DNA from: Desulfurobacteriaceae bacterium
GTDB lineage: Bacteria > Aquificota > Aquificia > Desulfurobacteriales > Desulfurobacteriaceae
NCBI GenBank assembly: GCA_027075275.1
Contig: JALTBO010000098.1
Span: 14,742-63,268 of the forward strand
Direction of reading: 5' to 3'
Length of the DNA stretch: 48,527 nt
This document shows, in pieces, positions 1 to 8,042 of the stretch; position 1 is the first letter of the stretch, and each line of letters starts with the position of its first letter. The notes under the pieces were generated by a model. The model was given only the letters and a program-made list of their open reading frames with translations. It made no database searches and had not been told where the DNA came from. The translations under genes were made by a program, and so were the position numbers.

Positions 1-437
1 ATAACGTTGGGGAGCTCCTTCGGGCCCGGGGCCACGAGTACGGCTCAACAACGGGAAGGCCGAGGCGCTGCGGCTGGTTAGATCTCTTTGCAGTTAAGTT
101 CTCCGTTATGGTGAACGACCTTGACGGAGTTGTCATCACAAAGCTTGACGTTTTAGACGCCTTTGACGAGATAAAGGTCTGCGTAGGATACGAGCTTGAC
201 GGCGAGGTTATAGATAGGTTCCCGTCAACAGCTAAGGAGCTCTCCAGTGTTAAGCCGATATACGAAACTCTGCCTGGATGGAAAACTGAAACTACCCACG
301 TGAAGAGGTGGGATGACCTGCCCAAAGAGGCTCAGAACTTTATAAGGTTCATTGAAGACTACCTCGGAATTCCCGTTCCAATGGTTTCAACGGGGCCGCA
401 GAGGGACGAAACGATTACCTGCTGCGAGCTCTGGTAG
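1..437 (+). CDS. purA: Adenylosuccinate synthetase, C-terminal part (5' end outside window)
   Basis: This gene makes adenylosuccinate from IMP, aspartate and GTP, the first committed step from IMP to AMP. Only the last ~145 codons are present. The frame is open from base 3, and the ATG at 108 used by the ORF track is an internal methionine. The segment before it reads RARGHEYGSTTGRPRRCGW, the conserved PurA region with the GTTTGRPRR signature (here GSTTGRPRR). It is followed by NDLDGVVITKLDVLD, then YETLPGW and the C-terminal VSTGPQRDETI, all typical of PurA. Its 3' end overlaps the convergent methyltransferase gene by 23 bp. Identification is secure; only the start is unknown. Confidence 0.97.
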   Translation, partial: NVGELLRARGHEYGSTTGRPRRCGWLDLFAVKFSVMVNDLDGVVITKLDVLDAFDEIKVCVGYELDGEVIDRFPSTAKELSSVKPIYETLPGWKTETTHVKRWDDLPKEAQNFIRFIEDYLGIPVPMVSTGPQRDETITCCELW

Positions 438-1365
438 CTTCCAGCACTTTAAACTTTCTTCCCATGTCAACAAGGAGCATTAAGGCCTGGGGAGCTCCCC
501 CGGGCTCTAAAATTTTTTCAATTCCGTTTTCAAGAAGAAAGGAGCTCTGGTGAGTTAGCTTTTCAACTGTAAAACCTGTTCTTTCAAGGGTAGAGCTCAG
601 GTAGTCAAAGTCAACAAGGGCTGTTAGGTCTGTCTCTCCTGGGTAGCTCAAGTAGTCTTCAACCAACCTGTTTCTCCTGAAGGCCCTGAAGCTCTTTCTT
701 CCTGAGATTTCTCTGCACTTTCCGCCGTAGTCAAAGGTTATGAACAGCCCTCTTTTCAGTTTTTCAGAGAGCTCCCTCAAAAACTCCTCCCAGCCGATAA
801 AAAAGCAGTATTCTTCGCCCTCTCCTATCTGACAGGGAATTTCTCCGCTGAAAGGTACTGCATCCTCGTAGAGCTCCCCATTCTTCTCTCTTACTACAAC
901 CTCGCGGAGCTCCCCGTTCAAATTTTTAATTCTCTTAAAGGGAAATGCATCAAAGAACTCGTTTGAGATAACAATTCCCTCAAAAGGTTCAACTTCTTTC
1001 AGGCTTTTAACCCAGTTTATACCTTTGAGCCAATCAGGTTTTTCCCTTACCTCTAAGATCGTGTAGCTCTCAGGATTTAGCGTTTCAACAATATCCTTTG
1101 CCAGGAATCCCTTTCCGCCGCCGAGCTCTAGGATTTTTAAAGGCAGGGAGAGTTCCTCTGCCCTCCTTTTCAGGTAATCTGCAACAGTTTTCCCGAAGCT
1201 CTCTGAAACCTCTGGAGCCGTTACAAAGTCTTCTGCAGGGTTAGCTCCGGTTCTCTTTCTTGTGTAGTAGCCGAACTCTGGGTCGTAAAGGCAGATTTCA
1301 ACGAACCTGTCAAATGGTATGAAGCCTTTTTCTCTTATCTCTTTAACTATCTTCTCCTTCAACAT
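415..1365 (-). CDS. MidA/NDUFAF7-family (DUF185) SAM-dependent methyltransferase
   Basis: A 316-residue class I methyltransferase of the DUF185 family. The mitochondrial member (NDUFAF7/MidA) methylates an arginine in a complex I subunit; the bacterial substrate is not established. The N-terminus has the family block with YDPEFGYYTR and DFVTAPEVSESFG. The SAM-binding loop is ELGGGKG near residue 80, followed by VISNEFFDAFPF. The start ATG at 1365 overlaps the upstream dprA stop by 7 bp, so it is translated with dprA and pgeF. Its tail runs 23 bp into the end of purA on the other strand. The family call is strong, but the target protein is unknown. A complex I role would fit an Aquificota-type respiratory chain, but that is only an inference. 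Confidence 0.88.
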   Translation of the reverse strand: MLKEKIVKEIREKGFIPFDRFVEICLYDPEFGYYTRKRTGANPAEDFVTAPEVSESFGKTVADYLKRRAEELSLPLKILELGGGKGFLAKDIVETLNPESYTILEVREKPDWLKGINWVKSLKEVEPFEGIVISNEFFDAFPFKRIKNLNGELREVVVREKNGELYEDAVPFSGEIPCQIGEGEEYCFFIGWEEFLRELSEKLKRGLFITFDYGGKCREISGRKSFRAFRRNRLVEDYLSYPGETDLTALVDFDYLSSTLERTGFTVEKLTHQSSFLLENGIEKILEPGGAPQALMLLVDMGRKFKVLEATRARSR

Positions 1366-2369
1366 GCCATATATGTTGCTCCTTCCCGTTTTACAAGGTT
1401 TTTAAGCTCAAGCTTTGTGAGGATAATGGAGATTTTCCGGGGGTCTCTTCCTGTTATCTGTGAAATCTGGTCTGCCGTTAAAGGTTTTTCTAAAAGAAGC
1501 TGGTAAACTTCTCTGAGTTCCTCAGGAATTTCTCTTTCGGTTTTCGCCTTTTTGAGCTGTGGAACTATCTCAAAAATCTCGTTGAAGTCTGTTAAGGGAG
1601 GAGCTCCCTCCTTTATCAGCCTGTTTGTTCCCCTGCTGAAAGGAGAGTCTATACTTCCCGGAACGGCTAGAACCTCTTTTCCCTGCTCTAATGCGTAGTT
1701 AACGGTTATAAAAGTTCCGCTTTTCTCTGCCGCCTCAACTACAACCACGCATTCTGAGAGGCCGCTTACTATTCTGTTCCTCCTGGGGAAGAACTCCTTT
1801 CTGGCCTTTGTCCCGAGAGGAAACTCAGAGATAACAGCTCCACCTTTCTCTACTATTCTTTCTGCTAAGGATTTGTTTTCAAAGGGGTAGACCATATCAA
1901 CGGAGCTCCCAAGAACCGCCACAGTGTTTCCGCCGCCGGAGAGAGCTCCCCTGTGTGCGGCGCTGTCAATTCCCAGCGCAAGTCCGCTTACAACGGTTAT
2001 TTCGTTTTCCGAGAGGAACTTTCCGAGCCTGAAGGCAACGCTCCTTCCGTATGAGGAACACCTCCTTGAGCCTACAACTGCAACTGCCGGTTCCTCTTTC
2101 AGCTCTCCCCTGATGTAGAGAACTACAGGTGGTTGAGAGATGTTGAGGAGCTTTTTGGGGTAGTTTTTAGACGTAAACGGAACGATTTTGACTCCTAATT
2201 CCTCGGCCTTTTTTATCTCTTTTTCTGCCAGTTTAACTTCCTGGGAAATCTCTATTTTTTCTCTCTCTATTCCCTCTTTTAATGAACCGTAGTCATCAAT
2301 TAGCTTTTTAATTCTGTGAAAACCATAACCTTTTTTAAGTGAGAGAGCTAAAATTAAAAGGAGCTCCAT
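1359..2369 (-). CDS. dprA: DNA-processing protein DprA (Smf), recombination mediator
   Basis: DprA binds incoming single-stranded DNA during natural transformation and loads RecA. The 336-residue protein has an N-terminal helical (SAM-like) region of ~70 residues. The Rossmann-like core starts at VAVVGSRRCSSYG and runs through VVSGLALGIDSAAHRGAL, FFPRRNRIVSGLS, EKSGTFITVNYALEQGKEV and VPGSIDSPFSRGTNRLIKEGA, all hallmark DprA motifs. A C-terminal winged-helix DprA-type domain (~residues 270-336) follows. The ATG shares one base with the pgeF stop (TGATG), indicating translational coupling. The gene carries three GGAGCTCC octamers (about 1600, 1904, 2360), which matters for the uptake-signal idea raised in the findings. 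Confidence 0.96.
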   Translation of the reverse strand: MELLLILALSLKKGYGFHRIKKLIDDYGSLKEGIEREKIEISQEVKLAEKEIKKAEELGVKIVPFTSKNYPKKLLNISQPPVVLYIRGELKEEPAVAVVGSRRCSSYGRSVAFRLGKFLSENEITVVSGLALGIDSAAHRGALSGGGNTVAVLGSSVDMVYPFENKSLAERIVEKGGAVISEFPLGTKARKEFFPRRNRIVSGLSECVVVVEAAEKSGTFITVNYALEQGKEVLAVPGSIDSPFSRGTNRLIKEGAPPLTDFNEIFEIVPQLKKAKTEREIPEELREVYQLLLEKPLTADQISQITGRDPRKISIILTKLELKNLVKREGATYMAC

Positions 2370-2971
2370 CAGATTAACCTTATGGCAGAGAGAGTTCGCT
2401 TATCCGTTTTCTCTTTCCTGTAAGAGAAGAACCTGTCGTTGTTGCAGAAAGAACAAAGATTTAAGTCTTCAATTTCAGGAACACCTGCGGCTTTCAACTG
2501 TAGTTTGTTTGCTTTCTTTAAGTCAAACAGGAATTTTCCCCCTCCTATCTCCTGAAAACACCTCTTATACTCATTAGGGAAGAGTTTATAAACGTCTTCT
2601 CCTACTTCATAACACTTTCCGCAGATTCCCACTCCTAAAATGGCCTTTTTCACTCTGGAAAACCTGTTTATGTAGGAAACTGCGTTGAAAGTTATCCCCT
2701 TTAGCGTTCCTCTCCATCCAGCGTGAACTACTCCCGCAACCCCCTCTCCTATCAGGAAAACTGGAAGACAGTCTGCTGTCAGAACCCCTATCCAGAGGTT
2801 CTTTGTGTCTGTTATGAGCCCGTCTGCTACAGGGGGTCTTTGCGGAACGGAACCTACAAAGGATACGTTGGCCTCGTGAACCTGAACGGGAGTAATTACG
2901 GGAAACCCTTTTATTTCCTTTATTTCTCTGCCGTCCTCTGGTTTTTCTGATATGAAAATTTCGTATTCCAT
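2369..2971 (-). CDS. pgeF: PgeF/YfiH-family (laccase-domain) peptidoglycan-editing/purine nucleoside protein
   Basis: A member of the multicopper-polyphenol-oxidase-like YfiH/PgeF family. In E. coli PgeF edits mis-incorporated peptidoglycan precursors, and other members act on purine nucleosides. Seen here are VHEANV, the DCLPV block and VHAGWRGT with the metal-binding Cys and His, then GICGKCYEVG and the C-terminal NLCSFCNNDRFFSYR. At 200 residues it is about 40 shorter than most homologues, mainly at the N-terminus. The ATG at 2971 lies only 17 bp from the divergent start codon at 2989. It is the first gene of the pgeF-dprA-midA operon. The family is certain; its substrate here is not. Confidence 0.92.
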   Translation of the reverse strand: MEYEIFISEKPEDGREIKEIKGFPVITPVQVHEANVSFVGSVPQRPPVADGLITDTKNLWIGVLTADCLPVFLIGEGVAGVVHAGWRGTLKGITFNAVSYINRFSRVKKAILGVGICGKCYEVGEDVYKLFPNEYKRCFQEIGGGKFLFDLKKANKLQLKAAGVPEIEDLNLCSFCNNDRFFSYRKEKTDKRTLSAIRLI

Positions 2972-2988
2972 AGTGATAAAATTTTATC
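2972..2988. promoter_or_regulatory. 17-bp divergent intergenic palindrome with back-to-back -10 boxes
   Basis: The whole spacer between two divergent start codons is 17 bp and contains the perfect 14-bp palindrome GATAAAATTTTATC (2975-2988). On either strand it reads TAAAAT, a good -10 box. From the box, 6 nt remain to the rightward ATG and 9 nt to the leftward ATG. Both transcripts would then begin at or next to the start codon (leaderless). No convincing -35 is visible within the flanking genes. Confidence 0.5.
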
Positions 2989-3387
2989 ATGGCTGTTCTG
3001 GTTTTAAGGGTTGAGAAGAAAAGAAGAAAAGTGCCCCCTCTCTATTTCCTCACACCTTTACAGCAGTTCTGTCTGTTTGAGGAAACTTTCTCACAAATGC
3101 TGGACTCTTTAGACAGAAAAAGAATTACCAACAGGGCTCTTGTTGAGCTTATTGACAGGAAGGGCTGGAAAAAGCTGAGGGTTTTGAGGAAAAAGTTTGA
3201 AAAACTTGATGGAGCTTCCTTAAAGAAGCGTAAGGCCGTTTACAACGCTTTTTACAGGGTTTTCCAGAGGCTCCAGTGGGCACTTGATTCCGGGAGTGAA
3301 AGGGAGATTGAGCTGAAGGTTTGGCTCACCTCCTCTTTAGACTACCTCTGTGAGTTTGTTGAAGTTTTAGAGGGAATGGATGACTGA
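2989..3387 (+). CDS. Hypothetical helical protein, first gene of a three-gene operon
   Basis: I do not recognise this 132-residue protein. It is rich in Lys, Arg, Leu and Phe and reads as an all-helical cytosolic protein, with no signal peptide or membrane segment. No SD can be accommodated: the ATG is preceded directly by TTTTATC, consistent with leaderless translation. The 3' end overlaps the next gene (start 3380) by 8 bp, so the three genes are probably co-translated. Coding status is supported by this chain of overlaps, by codon use like the neighbours, and by lack of competing frames. Function unknown. Confidence 0.75.
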   Translation: MAVLVLRVEKKRRKVPPLYFLTPLQQFCLFEETFSQMLDSLDRKRITNRALVELIDRKGWKKLRVLRKKFEKLDGASLKKRKAVYNAFYRVFQRLQWALDSGSEREIELKVWLTSSLDYLCEFVEVLEGMDD

Positions 3388-3730
3388 AGTTTCAAGCAGA
3401 TGGGTTCTTCAGGAGGTTTTTGTTGACCCCTCTATAGAAGGGGTTAGTGAGTGCACTCTTAACCTCTCTGTGGTTTCAGAGGTTCTTGAGGGGAGTGGAA
3501 ACAGGTATAAGGTTGCCGTGGAGCTCTCCGGATCAGTGGTTGGAGACCAGTTTCAGGTTGCCAACCTGCGGTTTGTAAACGTCTCTGTTGTTGAGGTAAA
3601 GCCGGGAACGAGGAAGAAGACAGTTCTGAATAGAGTTGAAAAGGCAAAGGAGGGGGAGCTCCTCTCATTTCTTCCTGTCTACCTTTTAAAAGCCGGAATC
3701 TTTTTAAAGGAAGTTCACCGTGAGCTGTAG
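3380..3730 (+). CDS. Hypothetical beta-rich protein, second gene of the operon
   Basis: A 116-residue protein that I do not recognise. The pattern NRYKVAVELSGSVVG followed by LRFVNVSVVEV suggests a run of amphipathic beta strands. A more helical C-terminus (LLSFLPVYLLKAGIFLKEV) follows. This strand-then-helix layout faintly recalls SecB-like chaperones, but I see no diagnostic motif and would not name it so. Its ATG overlaps the stop of the previous gene and its end overlaps the next start by 11 bp, so the three products probably work together. Confidence 0.72.
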   Translation: MTEVSSRWVLQEVFVDPSIEGVSECTLNLSVVSEVLEGSGNRYKVAVELSGSVVGDQFQVANLRFVNVSVVEVKPGTRKKTVLNRVEKAKEGELLSFLPVYLLKAGIFLKEVHREL

Positions 3731-4418
3731 CTGCAGAGATGGAAAGAGGCTCTCTTCACTCTTAACGGAGGAGATTGAGGAATTTTTGGGAGCTCTCTCC
3801 AAAAACCCTAAAGCTTTTTCCCTTCTCCTTGAAGTTGTAAACAGCTTCAGACCAACAGATTCTCTGCAGGTTAAGGCTGAAAGGGTCTTCCTGGCAGTTA
3901 AAGATATGGTTGAGCTTGGACTTATAAGTTTTTCGTCTGCCGAGAGAGTTTTGAAAACCCTTAAAGCATTTTTCCTCTCGGGAGACCGCAGGAGGGGAGA
4001 CCTTTTAGAGGTTCTGGTTTCAAAGCTTGGTCCTTTCACCTTTAAAGGTAGGTATAGGAGAGTTAATCAGTGTAAAGTTTATAGGAAAAGAAAAAAGCTC
4101 TCAGACAAAGAGATAGACGTTGCCTTTTCCGGGAAAGAAGTTTTAGAGCTCCACGAGTGTAAGGCAAACATGGTTCGCCAGTGGAGAGACCCGTTAAGGC
4201 GGGGAAAGAGAGGAGGCAAGCTCAAGTTTCTCAACTCACTTCCTCAGGAATGTAAAAACGGCAGGAAAATAGTTCCCTGCTGCAGCGGTTTAGACGGGGA
4301 GTTTGCCTGCCAGTACGTTCAGATGGTCTTAAAGTTTTACAACTACCGACGGATTAAGGTTTTCGGGAGGAGGGAGCTCCTTCAGAAGTTCAGAGAGAAA
4401 CTCTCCCGAAAAGGTTAA
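3720..4418 (+). CDS. Hypothetical protein with a possible PD-(D/E)XK-like nuclease core
   Basis: A 232-residue protein starting at GTG, inside the end of the previous gene. The first ~100 residues are helical. From about residue 135 it reads DKEIDVAFSGKEVLELHECKAN. The spacing of an acidic residue in a strand (EIDVAF) and a following E-C-K (LHECK) matches the D...ExK active site of the PD-(D/E)XK nuclease superfamily. Basic stretches (RQWRDPLRRGKRGGK) and a Cys-rich segment (VPCCSGLDGEFACQ) follow. The nuclease reading is an inference from one motif pair. No methyltransferase or other restriction partner is adjacent. Confidence 0.72.
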   Translation: MSCSCRDGKRLSSLLTEEIEEFLGALSKNPKAFSLLLEVVNSFRPTDSLQVKAERVFLAVKDMVELGLISFSSAERVLKTLKAFFLSGDRRRGDLLEVLVSKLGPFTFKGRYRRVNQCKVYRKRKKLSDKEIDVAFSGKEVLELHECKANMVRQWRDPLRRGKRGGKLKFLNSLPQECKNGRKIVPCCSGLDGEFACQYVQMVLKFYNYRRIKVFGRRELLQKFREKLSRKG

Positions 4419-4450
4419 AATTTCTCCTCAAACTCTTTAGAGAGAGAACT

Positions 4451-4543
4451 GTGGATACGAAACTCTTAGAGCTTATTGTTATATTTATCGTCGGATTTAC
4501 AGGGTCAATGGTATTTCTCTACTTTGTTCTGAAGAAACTCTAA
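4451..4543 (+). CDS. 30-residue single-span membrane peptide (not in ORF track)
   Basis: A short ORF beginning GTG GAT ACG and ending TAA just before guaA, with a purine-rich AGAGAGAA upstream as ribosome site. It encodes a charged N-terminus (VDTK), a continuous hydrophobic stretch LLELIVIFIVGFTGSMVFLY, and a basic tail (LKK). That is the textbook layout of a one-helix inner-membrane small protein. It lies 32 bp after the previous gene and 12 bp before guaA. Its conservation is unknown; it could be a chance ORF, but the hydropathy and position are persuasive. Confidence 0.5.
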   Translation: MDTKLLELIVIFIVGFTGSMVFLYFVLKKL

Positions 4544-4555
4544 TCGGGAGAGGTT

Positions 4556-6112
4556 ATGGCCGTTAAAGACATCCACGAGAGCAAGATACTCATCTTAGAC
4601 TTCGGCTCACAGTACACTCAGCTAATAGCCAGAAGGCTCAGGGAGAAGCACGTTTACTGCGAGATCCACCCCTACAACACTCCTATTGAAAAGATTAAAG
4701 AGTTTAATCCAAAGGGAATTATCCTCTCAGGAGGGCCTGCAAGCGTTTACGCTCCAGATTCTCCAAAAGTGAGCAAAGAACTTTTTGACCTTGGAGTTCC
4801 CGTTTTAGGAATCTGCTACGGAATGCAGCTCATAACATACCTTTTCGGCGGAGAAGTTGTAAGGGCTGAGAGGCACGAGTATGGAAGGGCGGAGCTCCAC
4901 GTTTTAGACAGCTCAGACCTCTTCTACGGCCTGCCGGACAGGTTTACAGTCTGGATGAGCCACGGAGACAGGGTTTTAAAAATACCGGAAGGATTTGAGC
5001 CGATAGCGGAAACTGAGAACGCCCCCTACGCTGCAATTAGGAATAAAGAGAGAAAAATCTTCGGAGTCCAGTTCCACCCCGAAGTAAAACACACACAGTT
5101 CGGAGACAGAATCCTTGAAAACTTCGCCGTCAGGATCTGCGGCTGCGAGCAGACCTGGACGATGCACAACTTCATTGAGTATGAGATAGAGAAAATCAGG
5201 AAAACCGTTGGAGATAAGAACGTAATCTGCGCCCTCTCAGGAGGCGTTGACTCATCAGTAGTTGCAGCGCTTCTCCACAGAGCTATTGGAGACCAGCTCT
5301 ATCCGATTTTTGTTGACACAGGTCTTTTGAGGAAAGGAGAGAGGGAGTCTGTAGAGAGGACTTTTAAAGAGAAGTTCCACATGAAAAACTTTAGAGTTGT
5401 TGATGCTTCAGACCTCTTTTTAGAGAGGCTGAAGGGAGTTACAGACCCGGAACAGAAGAGGAAGATAATCGGCCACACCTTTATTGAGGTATTTGAGCAA
5501 GAGGCGAAGAAAATACCAAACGCAGAGTTCTTAGCTCAGGGAACGCTCTACCCGGATGTAATTGAGAGCGTTTCTGTTAAAGGACCATCAGCAACGATTA
5601 AGTCCCACCACAACGTTGGAGGGCTTCCCGAGAGGCTCAACTTTAAGCTGATTGAACCACTGAGGGAGCTCTTTAAGGACGAGGTAAGGGAGCTCGGTAA
5701 GGAGTTAGGCCTTCCAGATGAAATCATTAAGAGGCAGCCTTTCCCCGGCCCCGGCCTTGCAATCAGGATAATCGGAGAGGTTAAGCCTGAGTACCTGAAG
5801 ATACTGAGGGAGGCAGACGCCATCGTTTTAGAGGAGATAAAGAAAGCAGGCCTCTACGACAAGATATGGCAGTCCTTTGCCGTTTTCCTGCCCATCCAGA
5901 CTGTTGGAGTTATGGGAGACGTGAGAACCTACGACTACGTAATAGCCGTTAGAGCAGTTGAGAGCACAGACGGAATGACTGCAGACTGGGTAAAGCTTCC
6001 CTACGACCTTTTAGAGAGGATATCAAACAGGATAATCAACGAGGTTGAGGGAGTTAACAGAGTTGTCTACGACATTACCTCAAAACCACCCGGAACAATT
6101 GAGTGGGAGTAG
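4556..6112 (+). CDS. guaA: GMP synthase (glutamine-hydrolysing)
   Basis: Converts XMP to GMP using ATP and glutamine-derived ammonia. The 518-residue protein has the full domain order. First comes a class I glutamine amidotransferase with [12 protein letters not shown] near residue 16, the nucleophile Cys87 in GICYGMQ and FGVQFHPEV for the His/Glu. Next is an ATP-pyrophosphatase with the P-loop [10 protein letters not shown] near residue 225. A C-terminal dimerisation domain ends in [13 protein letters not shown], the invariant GuaA tail. The SD GGGAGAGG precedes the ATG at 4556. The nadA start overlaps or abuts its stop, so guaA-nadA-7017 are likely one transcript. Confidence 0.98.
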   Translation: MAVKDIHESKILILDFGSQYTQLIARRLREKHVYCEIHPYNTPIEKIKEFNPKGIILSGGPASVYAPDSPKVSKELFDLGVPVLGICYGMQLITYLFGGEVVRAERHEYGRAELHVLDSSDLFYGLPDRFTVWMSHGDRVLKIPEGFEPIAETENAPYAAIRNKERKIFGVQFHPEVKHTQFGDRILENFAVRICGCEQTWTMHNFIEYEIEKIRKTVGDKNVICALSGGVDSSVVAALLHRAIGDQLYPIFVDTGLLRKGERESVERTFKEKFHMKNFRVVDASDLFLERLKGVTDPEQKRKIIGHTFIEVFEQEAKKIPNAEFLAQGTLYPDVIESVSVKGPSATIKSHHNVGGLPERLNFKLIEPLRELFKDEVRELGKELGLPDEIIKRQPFPGPGLAIRIIGEVKPEYLKILREADAIVLEEIKKAGLYDKIWQSFAVFLPIQTVGVMGDVRTYDYVIAVRAVESTDGMTADWVKLPYDLLERISNRIINEVEGVNRVVYDITSKPPGTIEWE

Positions 6113-6114
6113 TT

Positions 6115-7017
6115 ATGGACGTTCTAGATAGGATAAAGGAGCTGAAAGAGGAGAAGAACGCTGTAATTCTTGCTCACTACTACGTTGACGGAGCCATTCA
6201 GGACGTTGCAGACTTTGTTGGAGACTCTTTAGAGCTTGCAAGGAAGGCTAAGGAAACAGAGGCAGACATTATCGTCTTCTGCGGCGTCTACTTTATGGCC
6301 GAAACGGCAAAGGTTTTAAACCCCAACAGAAAAGTTCTGATTCCCTACTACAAGGCCGGCTGCCTCATGGCAGACATGGCAATAGCTGAAGAAATCAAAG
6401 AATTCAGAGAGAAGAACCCTGAATACGCCGTTGTAACCTACGTAAACAGCTCTGCAGACGTTAAGGCCGTTTCAGATATTTGCTGTACCTCTGCAAACGC
6501 CATGAAGATCGTTGAATCTTTAGACGCAGAGAAGATTCTCTTCGTTCCAGACAAAAACCTTGGCTCCTACGTTGCAGAAAAGGTTAAGGGAAAAGAGATA
6601 AAGCTCTGGAGCGGCTACTGCCCCGTTCACCAGAAACTCACTCCGGAAGAGGTGAAGAGGGTTAAGGAGGAGAACCCCGACGCCGTTTTCGTTGTCCACC
6701 CCGAGTGCAGAAAAGAGGTAAGAGATCTGGCAGACTTTATAGGGAGCACCTCACAGATTGTCAGGTTTGTTAAAGAGACAGATGCAAAGAAGGTTATTGT
6801 TGGAACAGAGAAAGGAACGATTCATCAGCTTAAGAAACTGAGGCCGGACGTAGAGTTTATTCCCGCCTACAGCGAGTTTGTCTGCGACCAGATGAAGATG
6901 ATTACAGTTGAGAGGCTCCTTAAAGCCCTTGAGAGGGAGCAGTTTGAGGTTCACGTTGACCCTGAGGTTGCTAAAAGCGCCAGGAGGGCCATTGAGAGGA
7001 TGCTGGAGGTTAGATAG
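6115..7017 (+). CDS. nadA: Quinolinate synthase A (4Fe-4S)
   Basis: Condenses iminoaspartate with dihydroxyacetone phosphate to quinolinate in NAD synthesis. I place the start at the ATG at 6115, preceded by GGGAG, rather than at the GTG at 6103 given by the ORF track, which lies inside the guaA 3' end. Motifs are AHYY, GDSLELARKA, FCGVYFMAETAK, NSSADVKAVSDICCTSAN, VPDKNLG and FVVHPEC. Counting from this start, the three cluster cysteines fall at 83 (AGCLMADM), 169 (SGYCPVH) and 257 (EFVCDQ), the spacing seen in ~300-residue thermophile NadA. No nadB is in the window. Confidence 0.97.
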   Translation: MDVLDRIKELKEEKNAVILAHYYVDGAIQDVADFVGDSLELARKAKETEADIIVFCGVYFMAETAKVLNPNRKVLIPYYKAGCLMADMAIAEEIKEFREKNPEYAVVTYVNSSADVKAVSDICCTSANAMKIVESLDAEKILFVPDKNLGSYVAEKVKGKEIKLWSGYCPVHQKLTPEEVKRVKEENPDAVFVVHPECRKEVRDLADFIGSTSQIVRFVKETDAKKVIVGTEKGTIHQLKKLRPDVEFIPAYSEFVCDQMKMITVERLLKALEREQFEVHVDPEVAKSARRAIERMLEVR

Positions 7018-7472
7018 TGGAGAAGAGGGAGTTTAGAGTTAAGCAGGATATTCTCTTTATTGCAGTTCCGCTGATTTTTGACTTTCTGTTTCTGATTGGA
7101 GCTCTCTTCCTCTCCTCGCCGTGGAAGTGGATTCTCTCTGCTTTAGCCCTCATCTTTGCTGGAGTTGTCATCTGGCAGTCAAGACCTTTCCTCAAAAACT
7201 TTGAGCTTATTCTCACTCCAAAAGGTCTGAAAATCAGGGATTTTAGAGGGAAAACGGTTAGAGAGGTTGAGTGGAAGAAGGTTGAGGCGGCCGCTGCTGG
7301 CTACAAGAAGACCTGGCTCATCTACACCTACAGTTTCTACTTCAGGGTTAGAGGAGACGAGGACGTTCTCTTCGGCCTTGTTACGAGAGAGCAGGGATTG
7401 ACAGGGAAGTTCCAGCAGTTTATGAAGGTCTTTGTAAGGAAGAAGATTCCAGTTCAGGTTGTTAAGGCATGA
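7017..7472 (+). CDS. Two-helix membrane protein with a bacterial PH-like (YcxB-type) domain
   Basis: A 151-residue membrane protein starting with GTG that overlaps the last base of the nadA stop. After a short basic N-terminus there are two hydrophobic spans (ILFIAVPLIFDFLFLIGALF and WILSALALIFAGVVIW). A ~80-residue cytosolic part follows, with strands FELILTPKGLKIRDF and VREVEWKKVEAAAAG. That is the layout of small bacterial PH-domain/YcxB-like proteins, whose roles are generally unknown. The domain assignment is by pattern only. It sits in the same operon direction as guaA and nadA. Confidence 0.78.
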   Translation: MEKREFRVKQDILFIAVPLIFDFLFLIGALFLSSPWKWILSALALIFAGVVIWQSRPFLKNFELILTPKGLKIRDFRGKTVREVEWKKVEAAAAGYKKTWLIYTYSFYFRVRGDEDVLFGLVTREQGLTGKFQQFMKVFVRKKIPVQVVKA

Positions 7473-7528
7473 TTTTCAGGGTATATTTGAGATATATTGA
7501 TAACGATTCTCAGGAAGAGGTGGGTTAA

Positions 7529-7945
7529 TTGAAAGAGACCTCTACAAGGTTGGTTCTCCACTTTCCAAAGGAGACGTGGGACAAACCGGTTATCTACAAA
7601 TTAGTTAAGGACTACGACTTAGTTGTTAATATCTTGAGAGCCGAGATACTTCCAAAGATGGAAGGCTCCGCCGTTGTGGAGCTCCGCGGAGACAGAAAGA
7701 AAATAGGTGAAGCCGTAAAGTTCCTGCGGAGCCTCAAGATAAAGCTGAAACCCTTGGAGCTTGACATATTCAGAGAAGACGAGAAGTGCGTTCACTGTGG
7801 AGCCTGTATAGCTCCCTGCCCAACAAACGCCTTCTACTTAGACCCTAAAACCTACAGGGTTGAGTTCAACAAAGATAAGTGCGTAGGCTGCGGCCACTGC
7901 ATCCCCGCCTGCCCTCTAAGAATCATCTACTCGGCAGAGTTTTAA
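7529..7945 (+). CDS. NIL domain-containing 2[4Fe-4S] ferredoxin
   Basis: A 138-residue protein from a TTG start with a purine-rich AGGAAGAGGTGGG ahead of it. Residues 1-77 form a NIL domain (the ferredoxin-like fold also found at the end of MetN ATPases), with the VVNILRAEILPK stretch typical of the family. Residues ~85-138 carry two clusters, CVHCGACIAPCP and CVGCGHCIPACP. NIL-ferredoxin fusions occur in anaerobes near methionine/homocysteine metabolism and are thought to serve in sulfur transfer or reductive activation. No such partner gene is adjacent here, so its role is open. Confidence 0.92.
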   Translation: MKETSTRLVLHFPKETWDKPVIYKLVKDYDLVVNILRAEILPKMEGSAVVELRGDRKKIGEAVKFLRSLKIKLKPLELDIFREDEKCVHCGACIAPCPTNAFYLDPKTYRVEFNKDKCVGCGHCIPACPLRIIYSAEF

Positions 7946-8042
7946 TTTCATCTGATTTTTGGTTTATCCGCCTGCCTTTACTCAATTTGATAATTAACTG
8001 CTGAAGTCATAAGTTGATTTTCGAACCTATCTGGAGGCAAAT

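Noticed and set aside
2607-2990. 127-residue ORF on the minus strand over pgeF
   Set aside because: Arg/Ser-rich shadow of pgeF in another frame.
6103-6114. GTG start for nadA given by the ORF track
   Set aside because: It lies inside the guaA 3' end without an SD; the ATG at 6115 has GGGAG upstream and gives the family N-terminus.
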